Shown in pieces: positions 51,247-60,350 of a DNA stretch of 64,000 nucleotides; the first letter of the stretch is position 1; each line of letters starts with the position of its first letter. The DNA lies in contig CAZYGI010000003.1 in assembly GCA_964647255.1 (NCBI GenBank), positions 55,372 through 119,371 of the forward strand. The letters are read 5' to 3'. The notes below the pieces were generated by a model. That model searched no databases. It saw only the letters and a program-made list of their open reading frames with translations, and was not told the DNA's origin. The position numbers and the translations under genes are program-made. This DNA is from CAWJEL01 sp964647255. Lineage in GTDB: Bacteria; Chloroflexota; Anaerolineae; CG2-30-64-16.

Positions 51247-52137
51247 CTACGAGTTCATGCGGCTGGCATAATCACGAACCGAGGTCAGCGTGATCGGGAA
51301 CGTCTTGAGTATTTCCCGCATATCAATCGGGTCGCCGGCAGCATAGCAGCGCATCAACCCGCTGAACGACTGCTGCATGGCGTCGGTAGCCGCGGCCTGC
51401 TGGCTGGCCAGGGCCTCGACGGGCACGAACTGCACGTCGAAAGCTTTCCCATGCGCCTGCTCGAAGATCTTCACCACTTGCAGCGGAGTAAGCGCTTCCG
51501 GGCCGCCCAGTTCCAACGTGGCGTTGCGCGCCGCAGGGTTTTCCAGGCTTGCCACGGCGAATGAGACCACGTCACCGACCGCAATCCAACTCAGCGGCTT
51601 GCTGCCATCACCGTAGATCACAGCCCTGGCATTGGCGGGATCGAAGCCGACCGCCGGGCTGAGCCAGACCTCCATGAAACAGCTCGGACGCAGGATCGTG
51701 TAGACCATGCCGCTCTGCTGCAGATGCTTCTCCACCGCACGCTTGGCGTTGCGCAGCGGGAAGTCCAGATCCAGATTGCCCGAGAATGAGGTGTAGACGA
51801 AGTGACGGACTTTGGCGGCCTTCGCGGCATCTACCAGGCTCAGCTCGCCGTTCAGGTCCGTCGTGCGAATGTCGTTCTCGCCCGGCGCGTAGGAGAAGGG
51901 CATGGACGAAGCGGTAGTGATCACGGCTTCGACGCCTTTACAAGCGGCCTCCAGCGACGCTCGATCGCGCAGGTCGCCCTGGACGGTCTCAACCCCCATG
52001 GCCCGCAGTTGGCTCACCTTGTTCGGGTCAGATGACGTGCGGACGAGCGCTCTGACACCCTTGCCTGCGGCAGTGAGACGTCTGCATACCTCACTGCCGA
52101 CCATTCCGGTTGCCCCCACGACAAGATTGACTGACAT
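51247..52137 (-). CDS. NAD(P)-binding NmrA-like atypical SDR
   Basis: The protein has 296 residues. ATG 52137 has GGAGG 6 nt upstream and starts the Rossmann motif VVGATGMVGSEVCRRL directly. GDLRDRASLEAACKGVEAVITTAS and VDAAKAAKVRHFVYTS are typical of the NmrA/quinone-reductase-2-like group. The usual SDR Tyr-x-x-x-Lys is not obvious, as in many redox-sensor members. About 40 percent of positions look shared with the C-terminal part of the 52443-53672 product, so the two are probably paralogues from a local duplication. Confidence 0.85.
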   Translation of the reverse strand: MSVNLVVGATGMVGSEVCRRLTAAGKGVRALVRTSSDPNKVSQLRAMGVETVQGDLRDRASLEAACKGVEAVITTASSMPFSYAPGENDIRTTDLNGELSLVDAAKAAKVRHFVYTSFSGNLDLDFPLRNAKRAVEKHLQQSGMVYTILRPSCFMEVWLSPAVGFDPANARAVIYGDGSKPLSWIAVGDVVSFAVASLENPAARNATLELGGPEALTPLQVVKIFEQAHGKAFDVQFVPVEALASQQAAATDAMQQSFSGLMRCYAAGDPIDMREILKTFPITLTSVRDYASRMNS

Positions 52138-52229
52138 ATCAGCCTCCCTATTGGTGTGATTTGCTTCAGCAGACCAGGAGCGGATGACGGAAAGATCCAG
52201 GTTGTCCCCCTGCACAGACACTTCGGCGC

Positions 52230-52388
52230 TCACGCGTTGACGTTCAGTCGCTCCGCGTCACGCTGGCTGGTATTCCAAATATCGCGGCGGATCAGCCAGC
52301 CCTCACCGTGGCGCTGCCAGATCTCCGGATACTTGCCGTGGACGAACGGTTGACCGTTCGTCCCTGCCAGGGTGTATCGGCCTGCCTC
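52230..52388 (-). pseudogene. C-terminal remnant of a SnoaL/DUF4440-like protein
   Basis: Reading from 52388 gives AGRYTLAGTNGQPFVHG, then KYPEIWQRHGEGWLIRRDIW and NTSQRDAERLNVNA before a stop. The G-K-Y-x-x-I-W-x-R ... W-x-I-x-R-D-I-W-N pattern is the end of the NTF2-like DUF4440/SnoaL fold. An in-frame TGA at 52389-52391 cuts it off, and no start codon or N-terminal half is found. It lies between two NmrA-like genes. Confidence 0.6.
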
Positions 52389-52442
52389 TCAGTGCCTCGT
52401 TGATTTTGTCCCCAGCCTGACACATGCTCGCCGTTCGCGATG

Positions 52443-53672
52443 CTACGCGTGCGCCACCGAACGGCGGACGAATTCCTCCAGCGAAGTGAGCCGGACGCCG
52501 AACGTGCGAGCGGTCTCGGTCATGTTGATCGGCGAGTCGAACATCTCGAAGCCGACCGCCAGGCCCCACACGGCTTCCGGCAGGCCCGGGACCGGCTCAC
52601 CGGGGCGCACGCTCTGCACCGTCACGGGATGGCCCAACACGCGCTCATAGGCGGCCACCGCATCGCGGAACGAACATGGCTCCGGCCCGCCGAGCACGAG
52701 CCGCTGGTTGATGGCCTTGGGATGGCCGCCCGCGGCCAGTGCGAACGCGGCGACATCGGCCGCCGAGATGAAGGAGTGTCGGCGTTTGCCTTCACCCACG
52801 ATCGTCACCGGCCGGCCTTGCAGGATCGGCATGCCGATGTAGAAACCGATCCAGAACTCCATGAAGGGGTCCGGCGCCAGGATCGTGTAGGACATGCCAC
52901 TATCGCGCAGGTAGGCTTCCGTCTGGCCTTTGGCCGCGACAAAGGGGATGGGGCTGTTGGGATCGGCCGTGCTGACCGACACGAAGATGAATTGCTTGAC
53001 CCCTGCGGCCCTGGCTGCGTCGATCAGGTTGCGGTTGCCCGCCAGGTCCACCGTCTGCGGAGTGTCCGGCCCGCCGCGCTGCGCGGAGTTGGCGGTGGTG
53101 ATGACGATGTCCACGCCCTGGCAAGCCGGATCGAGCGAGGTGCGCGTCTTGAGGTCGCCAGGCGCCACCTGCGCGCCTGCGGCGACCAGCGGTTGGTAAG
53201 GCGATTGAGGCCGCGCCAGGATGCGTACGGCCTGGTGCTGCGCCAACAACATATGAGTGATTGCGCCGCCGAGATCCCCGGTGGCGCCGACGACAAGGTA
53301 CATGGTTCGACTCCTTTCTGTCTTCCAGGTTTCCACCAGGCGCAGATCCAGATCGTCTTTGGCGACGAAGGTCTCTGCGCCGGCTTCACGCGCGGCCAGC
53401 CGCAGCGCATCGGCCCGGTCCGCGTAGGCGCTGATCAGGATGACCCGCAGCCCCGGCAGCAAGGCCTTGAGCCGAGGCGCCCCGGCCAGCCCGTTGACGC
53501 CGGGCAGCATCACGTCCACCACCGCCAGATCGGGGCGGAGGCTGCGCACCTGCGTTTCGGCTTCTGGGATGGTGCCGGCCTCGCCCACGACATCGAAGCC
53601 CGCTCTGTGCAGCAGTCGACGCAACTGCGTACGGAAGGCCGGCTGGTCGTCAACAATCAGAACGCGGATCAT
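52443..53672 (-). CDS. Response-regulator receiver domain read in frame into an NmrA-like SDR
   Basis: The frame codes for 409 residues. Residues 1-116 are a complete receiver: acidic pair VDDQ, phospho-acceptor LAVVDVMLPG (D53), LISAYADRA and the Lys in FVAKDD. Such receivers end soon after DLDLRLVETW; here the frame continues through KTERSRT to MYLVVGATGDLGG (M124, ATG at 53303), the first residue of a normal SDR. AAAGGAG lies 7 nt before that ATG, so the SDR can be made alone. Either a stop codon was lost or the genes were joined by deletion. The SDR resembles the 51247-52137 protein. Confidence 0.75.
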   Translation of the reverse strand: MIRVLIVDDQPAFRTQLRRLLHRAGFDVVGEAGTIPEAETQVRSLRPDLAVVDVMLPGVNGLAGAPRLKALLPGLRVILISAYADRADALRLAAREAGAETFVAKDDLDLRLVETWKTERSRTMYLVVGATGDLGGAITHMLLAQHQAVRILARPQSPYQPLVAAGAQVAPGDLKTRTSLDPACQGVDIVITTANSAQRGGPDTPQTVDLAGNRNLIDAARAAGVKQFIFVSVSTADPNSPIPFVAAKGQTEAYLRDSGMSYTILAPDPFMEFWIGFYIGMPILQGRPVTIVGEGKRRHSFISAADVAAFALAAGGHPKAINQRLVLGGPEPCSFRDAVAAYERVLGHPVTVQSVRPGEPVPGLPEAVWGLAVGFEMFDSPINMTETARTFGVRLTSLEEFVRRSVAHA

Positions 53673-53696
53673 CGCAAAACTCTCAAGCGCGGCTCG

Positions 53697-54287
53697 CTAC
53701 TGCATCCCAGGCGTCAGGCCATACGTGAACTTCCCGGTCCGCCGCGAGTTGGCCGACGCCGCGCCGCAGGCGTTCAGCCCGCGCACCACATAGAACCGGT
53801 TCCCCAGGCTGGCGGCCGCGCCCGTGTCGGTATAGATCGTACCGGTGACCATCACCGGCGTCACGCCCCCCGGTTGATCCGGGTCCAAGTACGGGTTGGT
53901 CGAGACCCAGACCTGGTACCCCGCGTCGGCCGGGACCGCGGGCCAGGTCAGCACGACGTCCGCACCGCTGCGCGCCGCGGTGACGTCCGGCGCGATGGCC
54001 GCCGCGGCCGCGCAGCCAACCCAGTAGCCGGCGGCCAGGCCGACGTTCCCGCCACCGTCCGGCCCGATCACCGGCTGGCCCACCGTATCGTTGAGTAACA
54101 CACCAGTGTCACTCAGCGATACGGCTGTGTCGTTGAGGCTCACGCCCCCGCCGCTCGACGCCGCGCCGCCGCCTGCGATGACCGCCCAGTTGATCGCCGG
54201 CCCGCCGCTTTGTGCCTGTGCGACCGTAGCAGCCAGGGTCAGCCCGACCAGCGCCAGGATGAGAATCCCAATGAATCGCCTGTTCAT
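53697..54287 (-). CDS. Small secreted protein with a low-complexity repeat and an Fn3-like domain
   Basis: The protein has 196 residues. A signal peptide (GILILALVGLTLAATVAQA) is followed by a Gly/Ser stretch with imperfect repeats of SLNDTAVSLSDTGVLLNDT, then AAGYWVGC, then an Fn3-like sandwich (VVLTWPAVPADAGYQVWVS, FYVVRGLNACGAAS). The ATG comes 3 nt after the stop of the gene before it, so translation is probably coupled. The short beginning MNRRF is nearly repeated at 56629, where a copy of this gene has been cut short. Function unknown. Confidence 0.7.
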   Translation of the reverse strand: MNRRFIGILILALVGLTLAATVAQAQSGGPAINWAVIAGGGAASSGGGVSLNDTAVSLSDTGVLLNDTVGQPVIGPDGGGNVGLAAGYWVGCAAAAAIAPDVTAARSGADVVLTWPAVPADAGYQVWVSTNPYLDPDQPGGVTPVMVTGTIYTDTGAAASLGNRFYVVRGLNACGAASANSRRTGKFTYGLTPGMQ

Positions 54288-54290
54288 AGG

Positions 54291-56543
54291 TCACCGCCGC
54301 CGGAAGTATGGGCTGCACATGGCGTTCGAGCAGTGCGCTACCTGCACGACGTCGTTGGTATCGTCGAAGTAGCTGATGATGGGCAAGCCATCCACGCCGA
54401 TCGTGATGGCTGGCGCTGAACCGACATCTCCCCCGGAGTCTACGGTAACCGCCTGCTCGGGATCGGGTGAGAAGCAGGCCACGTCCTGGCACCTCTGCAC
54501 CTTGAGGTCCATGTTTGCATCATCGTAGTACGCAACGATGGGCAAGCCGTCGGCCCCGATCGTGATGGAGGTGAAGTCGGTGCCGGACTGGCCCAGAGCA
54601 TAAGCGGCAGCGTGGCTGGGATCGCATTGCATGTTCGTACAGTGGAGTATCTCCAGATGCCCCCCGTACATGACCCGATCGACTTCGAAGCTGACCACCG
54701 GAAAGCCGTCCACGCCGATCGCGATCGAGGTGCCCAAGACGGCATTCGCACCGGTGAAAGTCACCGGCGTCTGTATGCTGTTGCCGCTATTGCAAGTGGC
54801 GTTGCCGCACTTCAGGATCTTTAGCTGCCCATTTGTCTGGTCCTGGTAGGCAATCACGGGCAGCCCATCCACACCGATGGCGATTGAGGAGCACATGCCG
54901 ACGTCACCCGCAGTGTCCGCGGCAAACCAACTGTCACCGCTCGTGCAGGCCACGTTCCCGCAGTGCGCCACTTTGAGATCGCGGTTGGCGATATCGTAGT
55001 AGCTCATCACGGGCAGCCCGTCTCCGCCGATAGCGATGGAAGGGTACGGGTAAAAGCCGACGCCTGCCGAAGCATCCACTGTCGTAGTGCTGTTGCCGCT
55101 GGAACACCCGGCGTTCCCGCAGTGCACCACCTTCAGGCCGTTGTTGGTATTTTCGCCGTAGCTGATCACCGGCAAGCCGTCCGCCCCGACCGCGATCGAG
55201 TTATGGGCACAGGAATCGTTTCCGTCCACAGTGACCGCACTGTTCTCACCCGTGCAGGCCGCGTTCCCGCAGTGCAGCACCATAAGGTGGTGATTCCCGT
55301 CGCAGTAGCTGACGACCGGCAGGCCGTCGGCGCCGATGGTGATCGAGCTGACGACGCCCGGGCCCGCGGTGAATCTGCTGTTGGCCTGAGGAGGGCTGGC
55401 GCGGTGTTGCGGATCGATATCTGACGCATGCCTGCCGTCGAGAAGGTCGGCGTTCAGGCTAGTGTTGAGCGAGCCGTTGCTCAGGGGGACGTTCCCATTC
55501 GCGTTGCCCGCATGGTAGCCATCGAGTAAATCGGCATTGAGGTTGCTATTGAGCGTGCTATTGCTCAGTGGGACATTCCCATTCGCGTTGCCCGCGTGCT
55601 TACCGTCGAGCAAGTCGGCATTGAGGTTCGTGTTCACTGTGCCGTTGTTGAGCGCGACGTTGCCGCTGGCGTTGCCCGCGTGGCTGCCGTCCACCATGTC
55701 GGCGTTGAGGTTGAAGTTGCGGATGCCGTTGTTCAACGCGATGTATCCGCTGCCGTTGCCGGCGCGGACGCCGTCCAGCAGGTCGGCATTCAGATCGGCG
55801 TTAAGTGTGTCGTTGCTCAACGGAATGTCGCCGCTGGCGTTGCTGGCATGATGGCCGTCCAACGCATCCGCGTTGAGCCCGGTCTGCAGCGTGCCGTTGT
55901 TCTGCGCCAGGTCGCCCGGCGCGTCGCCCAGATACCCTTCCGCGCCCAGATCGCTGTGGGCCGAAAAGCGGGCATTGTTCAGCGTGCCGGCGGTCAGGTT
56001 GCTGGCGCTCTGGTAGTAGCTGCCCTGCTGCCCGTCGAGCGTGTCCGCGTTGGCTGCTTCTTGCGCCTGCAAGGCATACGGCGCGGCCGCGATCCGCCGG
56101 TCCGGGCTAAGCTGCGTGTACGCCGTGCCGTCGCTGCTGAACCACACGCGCAGGTAGCTGCTCGTGTTGCCGAAGACCGTCGCGGGCAGCACAGTCATGT
56201 TCGCCAGGCTCGTGTCGCCCAACAGCACATTGAACAGCCCGCCGCTCACCGCCAGCGTCACCGCATTGGCCGGTTGGCTGCCGCCGGTGGACGTGCCGTC
56301 GTTCGACCAATAGCTGGTCGTCCCGGCCTGGTCCACCACGGCAAACTTGAAATTGCCAGTCCCCGTGTAGGGCGTGCCGCCCACGGTCACCTGGCCCTGG
56401 TAGCTGACCACGGTCGGCGCGCCCGCCTGGGGCGCGTCCGGGGCCGCTGTGTCTGTGGAATCTGCGCCCACCCCTCCTGCCAGCCATACCAGACATAGCA
56501 GGACGACGAAGACGACGATGATGGTCAGTCGTTGACGTCTCAT
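54291..56543 (-). CDS. Secreted protein with tandem NADLLDG repeats and a seven-blade-type repeat propeller, PYFRRR tail
   Basis: The protein has 750 residues. ATG 56543 starts MRRQRLTIIVVFVVLLCLVWLAGGVGA, a signal peptide. The N-terminal domain (VVSYQGQVTVGGTPYTGTGNFKF) is shared with the next gene upstream. About seven 28-residue units of the form NADLLDGxHAGNAxGNVPLxN follow (55430-55890). The second half has about seven units with ITIGADGLPVVSYYD and LKVLHCGNxxC, one blade each; the paired Cys residues may form disulphides. It ends in SPYFRRR. The upstream neighbour (56633-59965) is a paralogue with the same tail. An exported adhesin-like or sensor protein is plausible; the ligand is unknown. 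Confidence 0.78.
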   Translation of the reverse strand: MRRQRLTIIVVFVVLLCLVWLAGGVGADSTDTAAPDAPQAGAPTVVSYQGQVTVGGTPYTGTGNFKFAVVDQAGTTSYWSNDGTSTGGSQPANAVTLAVSGGLFNVLLGDTSLANMTVLPATVFGNTSSYLRVWFSSDGTAYTQLSPDRRIAAAPYALQAQEAANADTLDGQQGSYYQSASNLTAGTLNNARFSAHSDLGAEGYLGDAPGDLAQNNGTLQTGLNADALDGHHASNASGDIPLSNDTLNADLNADLLDGVRAGNGSGYIALNNGIRNFNLNADMVDGSHAGNASGNVALNNGTVNTNLNADLLDGKHAGNANGNVPLSNSTLNSNLNADLLDGYHAGNANGNVPLSNGSLNTSLNADLLDGRHASDIDPQHRASPPQANSRFTAGPGVVSSITIGADGLPVVSYCDGNHHLMVLHCGNAACTGENSAVTVDGNDSCAHNSIAVGADGLPVISYGENTNNGLKVVHCGNAGCSSGNSTTTVDASAGVGFYPYPSIAIGGDGLPVMSYYDIANRDLKVAHCGNVACTSGDSWFAADTAGDVGMCSSIAIGVDGLPVIAYQDQTNGQLKILKCGNATCNSGNSIQTPVTFTGANAVLGTSIAIGVDGFPVVSFEVDRVMYGGHLEILHCTNMQCDPSHAAAYALGQSGTDFTSITIGADGLPIVAYYDDANMDLKVQRCQDVACFSPDPEQAVTVDSGGDVGSAPAITIGVDGLPIISYFDDTNDVVQVAHCSNAMCSPYFRRR

Positions 56544-56629
56544 AGGCCGGATCCTTTCAGAGAGTGCGAAAATGTCTCGCCATGAGAACCGGACTGATGC
56601 AGAACTTGCGCAGTGAATCGCCTGTTCAT
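56540..56629 (-). pseudogene. 29-codon remnant of a copy of the 53697 gene
   Basis: MNRRFTAQVLHQSG begins 3 nt after the stop of the upstream propeller gene. The DNA around its start (GGTGACCCATGAACAGGCGATTCA) nearly repeats that of the intact Fn3-like gene at 54287 (GGTGACCTATGAACAGGCGATTCA). Homology then stops, and the frame ends overlapping the next ATG. The pair propeller gene + Fn3-like gene was therefore duplicated and one Fn3-like copy lost. Confidence 0.6.
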
Positions 56630-56632
56630 GGG

Positions 56633-59600
56633 TCACCGCCGGCGGAAATAGGGCAGACAGTTCACGCTCATACAGCGTAGCACTTTCAGGTCAGCATTGG
56701 CGCTATCAAAGTAGCTGATCACCGGCAGACCGTCCGACTCGATGGTGATTGAGGTCCACAAGCCGACGCCGGCTCCCGGGTCCACGTTGACCGGGACGTT
56801 CTGGTAAGGGCCGCATCCGGCAGTTGCGCAGTGCAGCACCCACAGACTGCCAGACACAGATTGAGTGCCGGAATAATAGCTGATCACGGGTAGGCCGTCA
56901 GCGCCGATGGTGATCGAGGTGTACTGCCCGCCGGGGTACGTGCCGGTCCATGTCGTGTTGCCCGACACGCAGGGAACGTTTCCGCAGTGCAGAACCTTCA
57001 GATGGTCGAGGGTGTTGTCGTAGTAGCTGATCACAGGCAGCCCGTCGGCGCCGATGGTGATGGAACTGTATTGGCCGACATCTCCCGCGCTATCTATGGT
57101 CGTCACGGTGTTCCCACTGCCGTTGCAGGCCGCGCTTGCACAGTGCAGCACCTTAAGGTCAGCGTTTGCGTTGTCGTAGTAACTGACAACGGGCATTCCG
57201 TCCATTCCGATCGCGATTGAAGTGAATGCCCCGACATTCGCCGTGGCGTCAACCGTCGTGGTAGTATTGGCAGAGTTGCAGGTCACATTGCCGCAGTGGA
57301 GCAGTTTCAGCGCGCCGTTGCTCGCATCGTAGTAGCTCACGACAGGCAGGCCATCCGCTCCGATGGCGATGGAGGAATACATGCCGACGTTGCCGGCGCT
57401 ATCAACGGTGGTAATGGTGTTGTTGGCGGTGCAGGCATTGTTCCCGCAGTGGAAGACCTTCAGGTCGCCGTTGGCGTAGTCGTAGTAGGAGATCAGAAGG
57501 AGACCGTCCAAGCCGATGGCGATCGAAGATATTGACCCGCTGTTGTCTAGCGTCGTGGCTGTATTGCCAGCCCCGCAATAGAGGTCGCCGCAGTGGAGCA
57601 CTTTCAGATGTCCGGAAGTGGCGTCAAAGTAGCTGATCACGGGGAGGCCGTCAATGCCAATCGTGATCGAAGTATAGTAGCCGATCGCTCCTGCGCTATC
57701 CACAATGAAGGGTGAGACGGCCGATGGCGGCTGCCAACGGTGCAGAAAATCGCCCACCATGTAGGCGTCTCTGCCGTCGAGCAGGTCGGCGTTGAGGAGG
57801 AGGTTGAGCTGGCCATTGTTCAGCGGGACTTCGAATCCGGCGTTGCCCGCATGCTGGCCGTCCAGCAGGTCGGCGTTGAGATTGGTGTTCAGCACGCCGT
57901 TGTTCAGTGGAACATTGCCGCTGGCGTTGCCCGCATGGGCGCCGTCCAGCAGGTCGGCATTGAGATTGTCCACGCGGGTAGACGAAGCCACCTCCAGCGG
58001 CGCCGCTCCCGTGACCGTGGATCGAATCGTGCCCTGCACGCCCAGGTTGCCGCCGACCAGCGCGCCGCCCGGCCCCACGTTTAGCCCGCCCTGCACGGTC
58101 AGGTTGTTGCCCACGAGCGCGTTGTCGTTCACCTGCAGCGCGCTGCTCCACAGGCTGCCCGTCTCCACCGCGGGCGCCTCCAGGTGATCCAACTCAAAGA
58201 TCGCCAGCCGGCTGTTGCCGGTGTCCGCAACATAGGCGTAGCGGCCCGCCACGTAAACCGAGAAGGGCGACGATAGGTTCGTGGTGGCGAGGCCTTTGGC
58301 CACGGGGTTGTTCGGGTCGGAGACGTCGAAGACCGCCAACCCGGTCTTGGCGGATGCGACGTAGGCGTAGCGGCCGGCGACATAGACCGAGTAGGGTGCG
58401 TTGAGGTTCGTGCTGGTGTAGCCCTTGACCAGCAGGTGGTTGATGTCGGCAACATCGAAGATCGCCAACTGGTTGTTGCCCCGGTTGACGACGTAGGCGT
58501 AGCGGCCGGACACGTAGACCGAGACCGGCCCGGACAGATTCAAGCTGGTGTAGGCACCGGCGAGCAAGTTACTCGGGTCCGACACGTCGAAGACCGCCAG
58601 CCGGTTATTGCCGCTATCGGCGACATAGGCGAAGCGGCCTGCAACGTTCACCGCGGCGGGCGATGCCAGGTTCGTTCCGGTGAAGCCCTTGGCCACAGGG
58701 TTGCTCGGGTCGGATACGTCAAACACAGCGAGCCGGCCATTGCCGGAGGACGCGACGTAGGCGTAACGGCCAACTACGAAGACCGACTGTGGCGACGCCA
58801 AGTTCGTGCTGGTGAAGCCTTTGGCAAGCAGGACATTCGGGTCAGAAACATCGAAGATCGCCAACTGGTTGTTGCTCGAAGACGCAACGTAGGCGTAGCT
58901 GCCGGCCACATAGACCGAGACCGGCCCGGACAGGTTGGTGCTGATGAAGCCCTTCGCCACGGGGTTGTTCGGGTCGGCGACGTCGAAGACCGCCAACTGG
59001 TTGTTTCCGGAGGACGCCACGTACGCGTAGCGGCCGGCCATGAAGACGGACTGTGGCGACGCCAGGTTCGTACCGGTGAAGCCCCGGGCTGCGGGGTTGT
59101 CTTCCCCGAGCACCAGGGCGTTGCCCTGCACCGTCAGGCGCTCGGTCGGGCTGCCGGCGTCCAGCCCGACATGACCCGCAGTGTCGATCCGCACCGCAGC
59201 CGTCCCGCCTGTTGCCAGCGTCAGGCTCACTGCATCGCTGGTGCCCAGGTAGTTGCTGTTGACGTTCGTCCCCGCGTTGCCGCCCAACGACCATCCCGAG
59301 CCCGGCGACGCACAGGTCACGGTGCCGTCGGCGTTGATGGCGCTGATCGCGTTGTCGCTGCCGCACGCGCCGCTGACGCGCTGCTGGACAGTGGACGTGA
59401 CGATGTTGAACTGGTTGCCGGTCAGGCTCAGCCCCGTGCCCGCGCTGTACGTGAGGTCGGCGGCGTGTTTGCCATCAACCGTATCTGCATCCATAGCTTG
59501 CTGCGCCTGCAGCGCATACGGCGCCGCGGCGATCCGCCGATCGGGCGTGAGCTGCGTGAAGGTAGTACCGTCGCTGCTGAACCACACCCGCAGATAGCGA

Positions 59601-59965
59601 TCGGTGGCGCCGAAGGCCACGGCCGACAGCGGTTGGGTCATGTTGGGCAGTGAGGTATCGCCCAACAGCACGCTGAAGAGTCCGTTGCTCACGGTGAGCG
59701 CAACCGCGCTGGTGGGCGGGTTGCCGCGCACCGCGGTGCCATCGTTCGACCAGTAAGCGCTGATGACCGGCTTGGCATCCACCACCGAGAACTTGAAATA
59801 GCCTGTCCCCGTGTAGGCCACGCCGCCCACGGTCACCTGGCCCTGGTAACTGACCAGAGTCGGCGCGCCCCCGCTGATCGGACCCGCCGAGGTCGCCGCG
59901 GCCAACGATAGCAGCACAGCCAGCGCTGTCGCAACAGCCGCCACAACTGTGAAACGCCGTTTCAT
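56633..59965 (-). CDS. Secreted protein with LVIVD-type repeats, NADLLDG repeats and a repeat propeller, PYFRRR tail
   Basis: The protein has 1110 residues. ATG 59965 has GGAGG 5 nt upstream, then a signal peptide (VVAAVATALAVLLSLAAATSA). It shares its N-terminal domain (LVSYQGQVTVGGVAYTGTGYFKF) with the 54291-56543 product. Seven LVIVD-type units of about 44 residues follow (NLASPQSVFMAGRYAYVASS, LAVFDVADPNNPVAKG; DNA about 58180-59100), then three NADLLDG units, then about eight SIAIGADGLPVVSYYD / LHCGN units, and the tail LPYFRRR. It is a paralogue of the next gene with an LVIVD propeller added. Exported; ligand unknown. Confidence 0.8.
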   Translation of the reverse strand: MKRRFTVVAAVATALAVLLSLAAATSAGPISGGAPTLVSYQGQVTVGGVAYTGTGYFKFSVVDAKPVISAYWSNDGTAVRGNPPTSAVALTVSNGLFSVLLGDTSLPNMTQPLSAVAFGATDRYLRVWFSSDGTTFTQLTPDRRIAAAPYALQAQQAMDADTVDGKHAADLTYSAGTGLSLTGNQFNIVTSTVQQRVSGACGSDNAISAINADGTVTCASPGSGWSLGGNAGTNVNSNYLGTSDAVSLTLATGGTAAVRIDTAGHVGLDAGSPTERLTVQGNALVLGEDNPAARGFTGTNLASPQSVFMAGRYAYVASSGNNQLAVFDVADPNNPVAKGFISTNLSGPVSVYVAGSYAYVASSSNNQLAIFDVSDPNVLLAKGFTSTNLASPQSVFVVGRYAYVASSGNGRLAVFDVSDPSNPVAKGFTGTNLASPAAVNVAGRFAYVADSGNNRLAVFDVSDPSNLLAGAYTSLNLSGPVSVYVSGRYAYVVNRGNNQLAIFDVADINHLLVKGYTSTNLNAPYSVYVAGRYAYVASAKTGLAVFDVSDPNNPVAKGLATTNLSSPFSVYVAGRYAYVADTGNSRLAIFELDHLEAPAVETGSLWSSALQVNDNALVGNNLTVQGGLNVGPGGALVGGNLGVQGTIRSTVTGAAPLEVASSTRVDNLNADLLDGAHAGNASGNVPLNNGVLNTNLNADLLDGQHAGNAGFEVPLNNGQLNLLLNADLLDGRDAYMVGDFLHRWQPPSAVSPFIVDSAGAIGYYTSITIGIDGLPVISYFDATSGHLKVLHCGDLYCGAGNTATTLDNSGSISSIAIGLDGLLLISYYDYANGDLKVFHCGNNACTANNTITTVDSAGNVGMYSSIAIGADGLPVVSYYDASNGALKLLHCGNVTCNSANTTTTVDATANVGAFTSIAIGMDGMPVVSYYDNANADLKVLHCASAACNGSGNTVTTIDSAGDVGQYSSITIGADGLPVISYYDNTLDHLKVLHCGNVPCVSGNTTWTGTYPGGQYTSITIGADGLPVISYYSGTQSVSGSLWVLHCATAGCGPYQNVPVNVDPGAGVGLWTSITIESDGLPVISYFDSANADLKVLRCMSVNCLPYFRRR

Positions 59966-59993
59966 GGTAGCCTCCATGCGGAAGACCAGCCTG

Positions 59994-60350
59994 CTAATTA
60001 GGCCGCACCTCACGCCCTCGATTCCACGGCATCCCCTTCAGCATGAGCGCAATGACGCAGCGGCCGAAGAAGGTCACCATGACCGTGCCCAGCAGGAGGA
60101 TCGCGTAGATGAACAGGCGCACTCCCGGCCAGAGCCCAAAAAGGGTCAGCGCGAAGTAGACCACGCGAATCTGGGTCGGGAACGCGGCAAAGCTTTTCTC
60201 TTGCACCAGGAAAAAGAGGACTTGTATCCCGCTGATGGCCATCACAACATCATAGCCGGCGCGCCAACCCGCCAGCGCCGCGATGATGAAGACCAGTGTG
60301 ACGGCCCAGAACCACCAGTGGATGTCCCTGGGACTGATTTTCAGCGTCAT
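59994..60350 (-). CDS. Small four-helix membrane protein, unknown
   Basis: The protein has 118 residues and about four hydrophobic helices (WWFWAVTLVFIIAALAGW; MAISGIQVLFFLVQ; VVYFALTLFGLWPGVRLFIYAILLLGTVMVTFFG). AAAGGAGG lies 6 nt before ATG 60350. It begins within the stop of the receiver remnant at 60347 and ends 28 bp before the next gene, so it is probably the first intact gene of the operon down to 52443. I do not recognise the family. Confidence 0.75.
   Translation of the reverse strand: MTLKISPRDIHWWFWAVTLVFIIAALAGWRAGYDVVMAISGIQVLFFLVQEKSFAAFPTQIRVVYFALTLFGLWPGVRLFIYAILLLGTVMVTFFGRCVIALMLKGMPWNRGREVRPN

Noticed and set aside
55430..55890. CRISPR or VNTR array outside genes
   Set aside because: The 84-bp periodicity is coding: it keeps the frame and gives NADLLDG units in the protein.
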